Part shown: positions 14,555 through 20,231 of the stretch, in pieces
How the letters are laid out: each line of letters starts with the position of its first letter
Position numbering within the stretch: the stretch's first letter is position 1
Source of the DNA: a virus
IMG/VR virus record: IMGVR_UViG_3300036846_000524
Coordinates: 1-24,462 of that record
Reading direction: 5' to 3' (one strand)
DNA: 24,462 nucleotides
Made by a program: the position numbers and the translations under genes
The notes under the pieces: generated by a model
Databases searched by the model: none
Told to the model about the DNA's origin: nothing
Seen by the model: the letters and a program-made list of their open reading frames with translations, nothing else

Positions 14555-15108
14555 GTTTCCGGGCGACAGCGGCGGTGTGGGCCGCCCGTGACGCCGGCCT
14601 GCTCGAAGCCGGAGCGCCTCTGCTCGTCTGCCTCGCCATCGCCGACCGGGCCAACAACGGCACCGGCGTGGCCAGAATGGGTGTGCGCGGCCTCGCCCAC
14701 CGCACTGGGCTGAGCGCGGGCACGATCGTCGCCGCGCTGCGCGTCGGCGTCACCGCCGGCGCGCTCGAGCTCGTCGAGCCCGGACGTGGCAGCCGACCGG
14801 CGCGCTACCGCATTGCGTTACCCACAGCGCGCGCAAAAGCTGGGGAAAACGACGCCGGTGCGTTCAGTGTGGAGAACGCAAACGAAAACCCAGCGCGCGT
14901 TCGGCGTTCAGCCAGCGACACGCAGCGTTCAGCCAGCGACACGCAAGCGTTCAGCCAGCGAAACGAAACCGGTTTAGACCTACTCAATTCCTATGAACCT
15001 GAAGGGCAGAGCGCGCACGCGGACGATGATGTCGTCCCACCGGACGAAGTTGCGGCGAGGATGGCTGAGGCGGCGGCGGCCGTGCGGATGAATCGGCGGG
15101 CGCCGTGA
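14551..15108 (+). CDS. Winged-helix replication-initiator-like protein
   Basis: A 185-residue protein from GTG 14551 (overlap GTGA); the frame is open upstream but only shadows the zinc-ribbon gene. Residues about 1-90 resemble the N-terminal winged helix of phage replication proteins: 'AVWAARDAGLLEAGAPLLVC', 'LAIADRANNGTGVARMGVRG', 'LAHRTGLSAGTIVAALRVGV', and a wing 'GALELVEPGRGSRPARYRI'. The C-terminal half is low-complexity, with the peptide repeat RSASDTQ encoded by the iterons. By analogy with lambda O it would bind the iterons and recruit a host or phage helicase. No helicase or primase is encoded here, so host machinery must be used. Confidence 0.6.
   Translation: MSFRATAAVWAARDAGLLEAGAPLLVCLAIADRANNGTGVARMGVRGLAHRTGLSAGTIVAALRVGVTAGALELVEPGRGSRPARYRIALPTARAKAGENDAGAFSVENANENPARVRRSASDTQRSASDTQAFSQRNETGLDLLNSYEPEGQSAHADDDVVPPDEVAARMAEAAAAVRMNRRAP
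14818..15000 (+). other. ori: Candidate replication origin inside the initiator-like gene
   Basis: Three elements line up: (1) DnaA-box-like nonamers, TTACCCACA at 14818-14826 and, on the minus strand, TTCTCCACA at 14868-14876, each one mismatch from TTATCCACA; (2) three near-perfect iterons at 14904-14967 with two degenerate copies at 14860 and 14882 in the same 21-22 bp register; (3) an AT-rich stretch (about 14961-15000) in an otherwise GC-rich genome, fit for melting. Iterons within the initiator gene followed by AT-rich DNA is the lambda O/ori arrangement. Inference, not shown by experiment. Confidence 0.6.
14904..14967 (+). repeat. Three 21-22 bp iterons
   Basis: Copies at 14904-14924, 14925-14945 and 14947-14967 share GCGTTCAGCCAGCGA followed by (C/A)ACG(C/A)A. 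The first two are identical. The third is displaced by one base, which shifts the reading frame of the repeat, so conservation is at DNA level and not merely of the peptide. Spacing equals two helical turns. Confidence 0.8.
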
Positions 15109-15263
15109 CCGCTCACCAAGTCGTCGAGCTCGTCACCATCGCGGCGTGCTCGTGTGGCGAGCAGGTGAGCGCCTCGTCCGAGCAGAAAGCCGAGGAGCTC
15201 ATGGCCGAGCACATCGCCGCCGCCCGGGCCGACGGAGTCGACGACAAGGAGCAGGCGTCGTGA
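15105..15263 (+). CDS. Tiny CxC protein (copy 1 of a duplicated type)
   Basis: A 52-residue protein from GTG 15105, overlapping the initiator-like gene by GTGA and the next gene by GTGA. It contains ACSCGEQ (CxC knuckle) followed by an amphipathic helix ending AEHIAAARADG. It resembles the product of 16004-16153 (ACSCG ... TAHEHRK). It may bind zinc with a histidine of the helix. Function unknown. Confidence 0.55.
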   Translation: MTAHQVVELVTIAACSCGEQVSASSEQKAEELMAEHIAAARADGVDDKEQAS

Positions 15264-15565
15264 GCCCGCTGAAGCGCCCGTGTGCTGTCTGCGGTGTGTC
15301 CCGCGGCGCAGTCGTCTTGTCGAGCGGCTTCGCGGTTCATCCCAAGTGCTGGCCGCGTGTCACGTGGGCCAATGTCGCGAGCCCGGCGGCCTTCGGGCGT
15401 CGTCCCGACGATCGGCGGACGACGATGACCGCCCGCTGGCGCCGCTGCCGCTGGTGCGGCCAGTCCATCGCCCGCGGCGTCAGCTCGACGTGGCGCTCAC
15501 GAGCCCAGTCATCGTTCTGTCCTGACGCACCCGACCACGAGCACCTGCCCGAGCGACGCCGATGA
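15260..15565 (+). CDS. Double zinc-finger protein with HEH motif (copy 1)
   Basis: A 101-residue basic protein from GTG 15260. The first half has CAVC ... HPKCW, the second CRWCGQSI ... FCPDAPDHEHLPER. The second half aligns with residues 6-46 of the protein from 16379 (CRWCHEMI ... FCFAAPGHEHGPER), so the two are paralogues. The C..C ... C ... HEH residues can hold one zinc ion. There are overlaps with both neighbours. Probably a nucleic-acid or protein-binding early factor; no established function. Confidence 0.6.
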   Translation: MSPLKRPCAVCGVSRGAVVLSSGFAVHPKCWPRVTWANVASPAAFGRRPDDRRTTMTARWRRCRWCGQSIARGVSSTWRSRAQSSFCPDAPDHEHLPERRR

Positions 15566-15861
15566 GCCCGACCAAGCTCGCCCTCACCGAGAAGCAGTGG
15601 CAGGGCCAAGTCGTCGAGCTCGCCACGCTCTTCGGCTGGGCGCACTACCACCCCTGGCTCTCCATCCACTCCCAGCGCGGTTGGCCCGACCTCGCGCTCT
15701 GCCGGCCACCCCGGCTTATCCTCGCCGAGCTCAAGTCCGACAAGGGCGTCGTGTCGCTCGACCAGAAGATGTGGCTCGACATGCTCGGCCTCTGCGACGG
15801 CGTCGAGGTGTACCTGTGGCGCCCCTCGGACCTCGAGCGCGTGAGTGAGATCCTGCGGTGA
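15562..15861 (+). CDS. VRR-NUC domain nuclease
   Basis: A 99-residue stand-alone VRR-NUC nuclease, the PD-(D/E)XK-type domain also found in Fan1 and phage resolvase-like proteins. Visible residues: E19 in the first helix, G40-W41-P42-D43 ('RGWPDLALC'), E56-L57-K58 ('ILAELKSDKG') and Q68 ('SLDQKMWLDML'), ending with 'VEVYLWRPSD'. Such enzymes cut branched DNA such as replication or recombination intermediates, fitting its place beside the RecB/RecT pair. It lies between two sets of duplicated zinc-protein genes and overlaps both neighbours (ATGA, GTGA). Confidence 0.85.
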   Translation: MSPTKLALTEKQWQGQVVELATLFGWAHYHPWLSIHSQRGWPDLALCRPPRLILAELKSDKGVVSLDQKMWLDMLGLCDGVEVYLWRPSDLERVSEILR

Positions 15862-16007
15862 GCCGCGTCCGGCGATGGTGGCGCCGGCGCCACCCACCGT
15901 CGCCCTTCGACTGGGCCAAGGTGCCGGGCTCGATCAGCCCACCGGTGCATCACGTGCGCAGAGTCGCCCCTCACGGACCGGCCCGCAGCGTCGGGCGAGC
16001 CGGGTGA
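15858..16007 (+). CDS. Tiny basic Trp/Arg-rich protein
   Basis: A 49-residue open frame from GTG 15858, overlapping the VRR-NUC stop (GTGA) and the next start (GTGA at 16004-16007). It starts SRVRRWWRRRHPPSPFDWAK and stays basic throughout. The coupling on both sides is the main support. No homologue recognised; if real it may bind DNA or membranes. Confidence 0.4.
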   Translation: MSRVRRWWRRRHPPSPFDWAKVPGSISPPVHHVRRVAPHGPARSVGRAG

Positions 16008-16153
16008 TTACACACGACGCCCGAACGTGGCGCGCCCCGGCGACCAACCTGTGGCGCTGGGCGTGCTCGTGTGGCGCCATCGGCGCGAGCACCTCAGAGC
16101 TCGGCGCCGAGATCCGCGCCACCGCTCACGAACACCGAAAGCCCAACACATGA
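16004..16153 (+). CDS. Tiny CxC/HEH protein (copy 2)
   Basis: A 49-residue protein from GTG 16004. Core: RWACSCGAIGASTSELGAEI followed by RATAHEHRKPNT, a CxC plus HEH arrangement that could bind zinc. It resembles the product of 15105-15263. It overlaps both neighbours. Similar short CxCG...EH proteins are common in early regions of actinophages, usually without assigned function. Confidence 0.55.
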   Translation: MITHDARTWRAPATNLWRWACSCGAIGASTSELGAEIRATAHEHRKPNT

Positions 16154-16230
16154 TCGTGCGCAGCTACTGGGGCGCGGCTTTGGTCGTCTTCATCGCGCTC
16201 GCCATCGTCGTCTTCGTCATCGGCTCGTGA
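16150..16230 (+). CDS. 26-residue single-pass membrane peptide
   Basis: ATG 16150 overlaps the previous stop (ATGA) and its own stop overlaps the next GTG (GTGA). The peptide starts MIVRSYWG and then is almost wholly hydrophobic (AALVVFIALAIVVFVIGS), one transmembrane helix with a positive N-terminus. Function unknown; a small toxin-like or regulatory membrane peptide is possible. Confidence 0.45.
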   Translation: MIVRSYWGAALVVFIALAIVVFVIGS

Positions 16231-16382
16231 AGCGCACCACCGGGATCGGTCGCTGGGTCGTGCTCGAGCTCTGTCCGATCTGTCGTGATCGCTTCGTCGG
16301 CGCCCGGGTACGTGATCGCATCGTCACCTGCGGTGCGTGTGGGTCCGCGTCATGGGTGGTCGAGGAGGAGTTGACGAGATGA
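16227..16382 (+). CDS. Tiny zinc-ribbon protein
   Basis: A 51-residue protein from GTG 16227 with CPIC and CGAC knuckles 24 residues apart in a classic small zinc ribbon, ending in an acidic tail (VVEEELTR). It overlaps the preceding membrane peptide (GTGA) and the next gene (ATGA). It belongs to the run of zinc-binding micro-proteins in this operon. No function assigned. Confidence 0.55.
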   Translation: MKRTTGIGRWVVLELCPICRDRFVGARVRDRIVTCGACGSASWVVEEELTR

Positions 16383-16729
16383 CCGCCCAGGCCGTGTGCC
16401 GCTGGTGTCACGAGATGATCTACCGAGCTCAGTCGAATCGCTGGCACACCATCGACTATGTGACGTTCTGCTTCGCCGCTCCCGGCCACGAGCACGGACC
16501 CGAACGCCCTAAGCGCCGGGTGAAAGCCGACGTGAGCGCGCTCCCGGGGCGGAACGAGAGCGAGGGGGATCAGCCGGCGAGCAATACCTTGACGCGGAAC
16601 GAGTCGGGGCGAGCGTCGAGGCTCAGCGCGATCAGCGATCGCGCCATGTCCTCGACGTCGCCGAGTCGGCGGGCCTGGGTGAGGGCGTCGAGCTCGTCGA
16701 CGTGGATCATCCACCACTTGGACTCGTGA
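16379..16729 (+). CDS. HEH zinc-finger protein (copy 2) with anomalous C-terminal tail
   Basis: A 116-residue open frame. Residues 7-46 (CRWCHEMI ... TFCFAAPGHEHGPERPKR) match the second half of the 15260 protein, so this is its paralogue. After about residue 60 the sequence becomes Ser/Arg-rich and protein-unlike because it runs antisense through the minus-strand HicB-like gene (16570-16755). The authentic gene was therefore probably about 55-65 codons. The stop was likely displaced when the minus-strand cassette was inserted. The start overlaps the previous gene by ATGA. Confidence 0.55.
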   Translation: MTAQAVCRWCHEMIYRAQSNRWHTIDYVTFCFAAPGHEHGPERPKRRVKADVSALPGRNESEGDQPASNTLTRNESGRASRLSAISDRAMSSTSPSRRAWVRASSSSTWIIHHLDS

Positions 16730-16755
16730 CTGACGCGCACGGTGTATTCGCTCAT
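16570..16755 (-). CDS. HicB-like small protein, third gene of toxin-antitoxin cassette
   Basis: A 61-residue protein beginning MSEYTVRVSHESKWWMIHVD, followed by ELDALTQARRLGDVEDMARS. This is the beta-beta-alpha pattern of HicB-type antitoxin folds ('W...V.ELd.lTQA..l.dv..m....IA'). It lacks the DNA-binding C-terminal domain of full HicB. It starts 4 bases beyond the stop of the RHH gene and so belongs to the same minus-strand transcript. No HicA-type toxin is adjacent, so it may strengthen or replace the antitoxin, or be a second antitoxin left without its partner. Confidence 0.6.
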   Translation of the reverse strand: MSEYTVRVSHESKWWMIHVDELDALTQARRLGDVEDMARSLIALSLDARPDSFRVKVLLAG

Positions 16756-16759
16756 TCGC

Positions 16760-17185
16760 TCAGCTCGCCTCGAGGTAGGCGCGCAGCGCGTCGCGGATGA
16801 TCTCGGAGCGCCCTCTGCCGGTGCGCTCTGCCGCCGCGTCGAGCTCGGCCGCCAGTTCGGGTGCAAGCCGGGCATGGATCGGGACCGAGTCCCCATTCCC
16901 GAGGCGGGGTCTTCCACCACCCTCGGCCCGCCCGAGCCGCCGCTTGATCTCATCGGGATCGGTGATCACCCTGGCTCGGCCGGAGTCGACGGCAGCCCTC
17001 AGTCTCTCGGCGGCCTCGTTGGTCGCGGCCTTGGCGGACTCGCGCCACTCCCACGCCGGCTGCTCGGCGAGCTCTGCGGGTGTCGCTTCCATGAGCTCGG
17101 CCACCTCCTCGTCGCTCATGGCGTCGATCTCGGCGAAGGTCATCGGTGCCAGCCGTTCGGCCAGCGTGGTCTTCTTCTTGGTCAT
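16760..17185 (-). CDS. Ribbon-helix-helix antitoxin/repressor
   Basis: A 141-residue protein. Residues 1-75 are acidic and helical (MSDEEVAELMEATPAELAEQ) and likely wrap the toxin. Residues about 99-140 are a CopG/MetJ-type ribbon-helix-helix DNA-binding domain: strand 'DSVPIHARLAPEL', then 'AAELDAAAERTGRGRSEIIR' and 'DALRAYL'. It overlaps the toxin gene by ATGA, so translation is coupled. By analogy with BrnA-type antitoxins it would neutralise the toxin and bind the palindrome at the promoter (17415-17429). The DNA-binding domain is C-terminal, as in toxin-first modules. Confidence 0.75.
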   Translation of the reverse strand: MTKKKTTLAERLAPMTFAEIDAMSDEEVAELMEATPAELAEQPAWEWRESAKAATNEAAERLRAAVDSGRARVITDPDEIKRRLGRAEGGGRPRLGNGDSVPIHARLAPELAAELDAAAERTGRGRSEIIRDALRAYLEAS

Positions 17186-17409
17186 GGCAGGTACCTCTCC
17201 CGGTACGAGGGTCGCAGGGGCATGGCGTGGAAGACGACGAGGCCCTCGGTGCCCTGGCGGGCGAGGACTTCGAGCAGGTCGGCGGCATGGTCGGGGCCGA
17301 TGAACAGCAGCCCGTCGTCGTGCTCGATAAGCCGGATGGCGTTGGCAATGGCGTGAGCGATGTCCTCGTCGCTCACGCCGTGCTTGCGGCCAGCGGGCGT
17401 TATCTCCAC
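17182..17409 (-). CDS. BrnT-like toxin of a type II toxin-antitoxin cassette
   Basis: A 75-residue protein starting at GTG 17409, seven bases after a -10 box. Sequence pattern: 'ITPAGRKHGVSDEDIAHAIA', 'LLFIGPDHAADLLEVLA', and a C-terminal 'VVFHAMPLRPSYRERYL'. This ARKHG..., IGPD...G.LLEV, ..HAMPLR...Y series occurs in small actinobacterial proteins paired with RHH proteins and looks like the RelE/BrnT fold (mRNA-cleaving toxins). Toxin-first order with a downstream RHH antitoxin is also that of brnTA. The enzymatic activity is an inference. The frame is open upstream to 17616 but has no protein-like content there. Confidence 0.6.
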   Translation of the reverse strand: MEITPAGRKHGVSDEDIAHAIANAIRLIEHDDGLLFIGPDHAADLLEVLARQGTEGLVVFHAMPLRPSYRERYLP

Positions 17410-17412
17410 CCC

Positions 17413-17431
17413 ACTATTGTAGCACAATACT
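17413..17431 (-). promoter_or_regulatory. Promoter and palindromic operator of the toxin-antitoxin cassette, leaderless
   Basis: On the minus strand TATTGT GCT ACAATA (17415-17429) is a perfect palindrome with a 3-base centre. It contains TGCTACAAT, an extended -10 (TGnTACAAT). Transcription should begin about 6-7 bases downstream, at or next to the GTG start (17409) of the toxin gene, so the mRNA is probably leaderless. The palindrome over the -10 is the natural binding site for the RHH antitoxin. This AT-rich patch stands out against its surroundings. Confidence 0.65.
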
Positions 17432-17476
17432 AAGGGGTACGAGGCACTGACCAGGGGCGATAAGGTTCCGACGAGC

Positions 17477-17581
17477 GTGAGTAACCCCCGCTGGCCACCG
17501 GGCTGGGCCAAGCGGCAGCAGCGGATCACCAGCGTCGAGACGACCGCCCGATCGCTCGCAGACCTCGACGTCGGGCCGTGA
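17477..17581 (+). CDS. Doubtful 34-codon open frame
   Basis: GTG 17477 opens a short frame beginning SNPRWPPGWAKRQQRITSVE and ending at 17581, overlapping the 3' end of the HNH gene on the other strand. It could be a remnant of the + strand operon that resumes after the inserted minus-strand cassette. No ribosome site or recognisable domain supports it. Confidence 0.2.
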   Translation: MSNPRWPPGWAKRQQRITSVETTARSLADLDVGP

Positions 17582-17816
17582 TCAGCGCACCGCCCGCCGA
17601 GTTGCACGCCGCACATGCGGCGCGCAGGTTCGCCCGGTCGTGGGTGCCACCGTCGATGAGGGCGACGACGTGGTCGACCGTCGTGGCGATGGTGCTGCAG
17701 TGCGGGCCACGGATCTCACAGCGTCCGGCGGCCTCGGCGATCACGGCCGAGCGCTGACGCCGATAGGCCCGGTCGTCGTGCCCGGCGCTCACCTGAGTGA
17801 GGCTAGAGGCGACCAT
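17526..17816 (-). CDS. HNH endonuclease
   Basis: A 96-residue (from ATG 17816; GTG 17792 also possible) HNH nuclease. Motif: 'RCEIRGPHCSTIATTVDHVV' with the first His, then 'LIDGGTHDRANLRAACAACN', giving zinc cysteines (C..C before and C..C after) and the H-N-H residues. Small HNH proteins beside terminase genes assist DNA packaging in HK97-like cos phages. Those are normally in the same direction as the terminase, while this one points away. It may therefore be a packaging partner that has been inverted, or a selfish homing-type nuclease. The frame extends to 18068 upstream but without protein-like content. Confidence 0.75.
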   Translation of the reverse strand: MVASSLTQVSAGHDDRAYRRQRSAVIAEAAGRCEIRGPHCSTIATTVDHVVALIDGGTHDRANLRAACAACNSAGGALITARRRGLRAIGRSSRRW

Positions 17817-18169
17817 GGACGGGTGCGCGTGACACCCCCGCCGTGGATCTGGGCGGGATGGGCGACGACCACGAGCACCCACGCGTGGCCGCTGTGGCGC
17901 GTGACGCGAAAAAGAATCGACCTCGACGAGGTGCGCCCTGGGAGTACCCGGCGCCACCCGGCCACCCCCACCCCTGTTCTTGGTGACCGGGTGCCTGTCC
18001 ACCCCGTGCCCTGTTTTTTTGCGCGAGAGCCCGCGAAACCGGCGCAACGATCTGCAGCGCCTCGACACCGTGGCCCGATGGCCACCAGAGCGCCCTCAGA
18101 GCCCGCCAGTTTGCCGCGAATGCGATCTGCGCTGTCCCCGTCCAAAGCTGCGTGCGATGCTGGCTCACC
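17817..18169. other. Non-coding region before the terminase genes, candidate cos region
   Basis: No convincing gene on either strand in 353 bases, the second long gap of the genome besides attP. Long open frames cross it but have no protein-like composition. It holds a GGGTG/CACCC stem (17989-17993, 18000-18004), a T7 run (18014-18020) striking in GC-rich DNA, and GCGCGTGAC twice (around 17825 and 17900). In HK97-type phages the packaging site lies between an HNH gene and the small terminase, so cos is a reasonable guess. The overhang itself cannot be read from sequence. Confidence 0.35.
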
Positions 18170-18466
18170 GTGAGTCCGACCCGACGCAACCGCACGGCCG
18201 TCGAGCGCACTATCACCGCCCTGCGCCATGGTGGCCGGCTCGAAGAGGTCGACGCGGCCACCACCGCGCTCGCCCGGCACCTCGCCGGCGCCCTCGACAC
18301 CGTCGACGCCGGCGCGTACCCGGCCCAGACGGCGAGCCTCGCCCGGGTGCACCTCGCCACGTTGCGCCAGCTGAGGGGGCTCGATGACACTGAGCGCGAC
18401 GACGCCGGCATCGGCGACCTGCTCGCCGCCCTGTCCGCCGAGGTGGGCGACCCAGCGCAGCCCTGA
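18170..18466 (+). CDS. Small terminase subunit (candidate)
   Basis: A 98-residue protein from GTG 18170, directly before the large terminase. It is almost all helical: 'RTAVERTITALRHGGRLEEV', 'DAATTALARHLAGALD', 'SLARVHLATLRQL', resembling the short small-terminase proteins of actinobacterial siphoviruses that recognise the packaging site next to them. No clear N-terminal HTH is visible, so the assignment rests on position and helix pattern. The large terminase start lies inside its 3' end. Confidence 0.6.
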   Translation: MSPTRRNRTAVERTITALRHGGRLEEVDAATTALARHLAGALDTVDAGAYPAQTASLARVHLATLRQLRGLDDTERDDAGIGDLLAALSAEVGDPAQP

Positions 18467-19820
18467 GCGTCAGACGATCGGGCCGAGGCTCGCCCGCCTC
18501 GCCCGGGTGCTACGCCACCCGTTCATGCCCTGGCAGCGCCTCGTCGGCGACGTGGCGGGCGAGATCGAGCCCTCGACCGGGCTGCCCGCCTACCGCGAGG
18601 TGCGCGTCACCGTCCCTCGTCAGTCCGGCAAGACCTCGCTGATCCTCGTCGTCGAGGTCGACCGCTGCATCGCCTGGGGACCCGACCAGCGCGTGCTCTA
18701 CGCCGCCCAGGACCGCAACAACAGCCGAGCCAAGTGGGAGGAGCAGGGCGAGCTGCTGGCACGCACCGCCTTGGCCAAGGCCATGCGCATGCGCCGCCAG
18801 ACCGGCCTCGAGCGCATGGTGTTCCCCGCCACGGGCTCGACGGTCGGGATCACCGCATCGGGCGAGTCGAGCGGGCACGGCCAGACCCTCGACCTCGGCG
18901 TCATCGACGAGGCCTTCGCGCAAAAGGACGAGCGCCTCGTTCAGGCGTTCCGTCCCGCCATGCTCACCCGACCGTCCGCACAGCTGTGGATCGTGTCCAC
19001 GATGGGCACCGAGGAGTCGGTTTTCCTCCACGACCGCATCGACGACGGCCGGGCCCGGGTCGAGAGCGACGAGCGCAGCGGCGTGGCCTTCTTCGAGTGG
19101 TCAGCGGGCGACGACGACGACCCCGACGACCCCGCGACCTGGTGGCGCTGTATGCCCGCGCTCGGTCACACGATCACCGAGAGCGTGATCAGAGCCGATC
19201 ACGATTCCTTGCCGCCCGACGAGTTCGCCCGGGCCTACCTCAACCGGCGCACCGCGGGCGGCTCGCCGGTGATCGCGGCCGAGACGTGGCAGCGCGCTCG
19301 CGATCCGCGCAGCCAGCTCGCCGGCATCCCGTGCTTCGCGCTCGACGTCACGCCCGATCGCAGCCACGCCGCGATCGCCGTCGCGGGGTGGCGAGGTGAC
19401 AAGCGCGTCCACGTCGAGGTCGTCGAGCACCGGCCCGGCACCGAGTGGGTCGTCGAGCGCATCGCCGAGCTCGAGCGCCGCTGGCACCCCTGGCCCGTCA
19501 TCGTCGACCCCGCCAGCCCGGCCGGATCCCTGCTCGTCGACCTGGCGTCTTTGGGCGTGAGCACCGAGACGCTCAGCGCGAGGGACTATGCCGCGGCGTG
19601 CGCTCAGCTCTACGATGCAGTGGTGCTCAGCGAGCCGAGGATTGTCCACCTCGACCAGCCGGTGCTCAACCTCGCTGTCGGATCGGCCCGCAAACGCGTG
19701 CTCGGCGACGCCTGGGCGTGGGCCCGCAAGGTCGGCGGCGACGTGAGCCCGCTCGTCGCTGTGACTCTCGCCCGCTACGGATTGGTCAAAGCCGGAGATG
19801 CCAAGCCGCAGATCCTGTGA
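18384..19820 (+). CDS. Large terminase subunit
   Basis: A 478-residue packaging motor. ATPase part: adenine-binding segment 'RHPFMPWQ' (44-51), Walker A-like RQSGKT (79-84), Walker B 'LGVIDEA' with D175/E176, coupling motif 'LWIVSTMGT' (201-209). The nuclease part begins at about 316 with D321 ('CFALDVTPDRSHAAIAV') and D375 ('PVIVDPASPAGSLLV'), an RNase H-like fold. The ATG at 18384 has AGGGGG in front and lies 83 bases inside the small terminase gene. Later in-frame starts would delete the conserved 'GPRLA...MPWQ' segment, so I keep it. It ends overlapping a membrane-protein gene (GTGA). Confidence 0.92.
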   Translation: MTLSATTPASATCSPPCPPRWATQRSPERQTIGPRLARLARVLRHPFMPWQRLVGDVAGEIEPSTGLPAYREVRVTVPRQSGKTSLILVVEVDRCIAWGPDQRVLYAAQDRNNSRAKWEEQGELLARTALAKAMRMRRQTGLERMVFPATGSTVGITASGESSGHGQTLDLGVIDEAFAQKDERLVQAFRPAMLTRPSAQLWIVSTMGTEESVFLHDRIDDGRARVESDERSGVAFFEWSAGDDDDPDDPATWWRCMPALGHTITESVIRADHDSLPPDEFARAYLNRRTAGGSPVIAAETWQRARDPRSQLAGIPCFALDVTPDRSHAAIAVAGWRGDKRVHVEVVEHRPGTEWVVERIAELERRWHPWPVIVDPASPAGSLLVDLASLGVSTETLSARDYAAACAQLYDAVVLSEPRIVHLDQPVLNLAVGSARKRVLGDAWAWARKVGGDVSPLVAVTLARYGLVKAGDAKPQIL

Positions 19821-20014
19821 GCTGGCTCCGCGAGCGCTTCGCCCTCGGCGTACAGCTCTGCGGTGTCGTGGGTGTCTCGGTCGGCTTCGGCCTGCTGGCC
19901 GAGTGGGCCGGTGTCGTGGCCGGTGGTGTGGGACTGATAGCGCTCGGCGTCGCCGCCGAGCTCGTACCGATGGAGGTGGCACATGAGCGATATCCCGATG
20001 TCGATGATGAATGA
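19817..20014 (+). CDS. Small two-helix membrane protein
   Basis: A 65-residue protein from GTG 19817, overlapping the terminase stop by GTGA. It has two hydrophobic segments (about residues 9-28 'FALGVQLCGVVGVSVGFGLL' and 33-50 'GVVAGGVGLIALGVAAEL') joined by a short loop, and a charged end. Its 3' end overlaps the next gene by 32 bases. Such genes between terminase and portal are seen in other actinophages without known function. Holin is possible, since no holin stands next to the endolysin. Confidence 0.55.
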   Translation: MSWLRERFALGVQLCGVVGVSVGFGLLAEWAGVVAGGVGLIALGVAAELVPMEVAHERYPDVDDE

Positions 20015-20231
20015 CGGCGGTGACGACGACGCCGCCGCGGACCAGGCGGTGAGCGCTGCGCTCAGCGATGCCAGCGACGCCCTCGACGCGGCCATCGAGG
20101 CGCAGCGGGCCGACCCCGGCAACGCCAGCGATCCCAACGACCAGGCGGTGATGAGCGGGCTGGTGGCGGCGAAAGCCCGAATCAGCGACGTGGCCGCCGC
20201 GCAGCAACGAGACATGGAGGGCCCAGGATGA
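19983..20231 (+). CDS. Acidic small protein of unknown function
   Basis: An 82-residue acidic, Ala/Asp-rich helical protein (AADQAVSAALSDASDALDAA), preceded by GGAGGTG eight bases before its ATG. It overlaps the preceding membrane-protein gene and, by ATGG/ATGA-type coupling, the next gene (20228). It may be an accessory head protein. No domain recognised. Confidence 0.55.
   Translation: MSDIPMSMMNDGGDDDAAADQAVSAALSDASDALDAAIEAQRADPGNASDPNDQAVMSGLVAAKARISDVAAAQQRDMEGPG

Noticed and set aside
14904-14967. CRISPR-like repeat array
   Set aside because: The 21-22 bp units are directly adjacent without spacers and lie inside a coding gene; iterons explain them better.
17640-18173. 177-codon + strand open frame before the terminase
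   Set aside because: Pro/Arg/Ala-rich with no protein-like pattern, and it overlaps the clear HNH motifs on the other strand.
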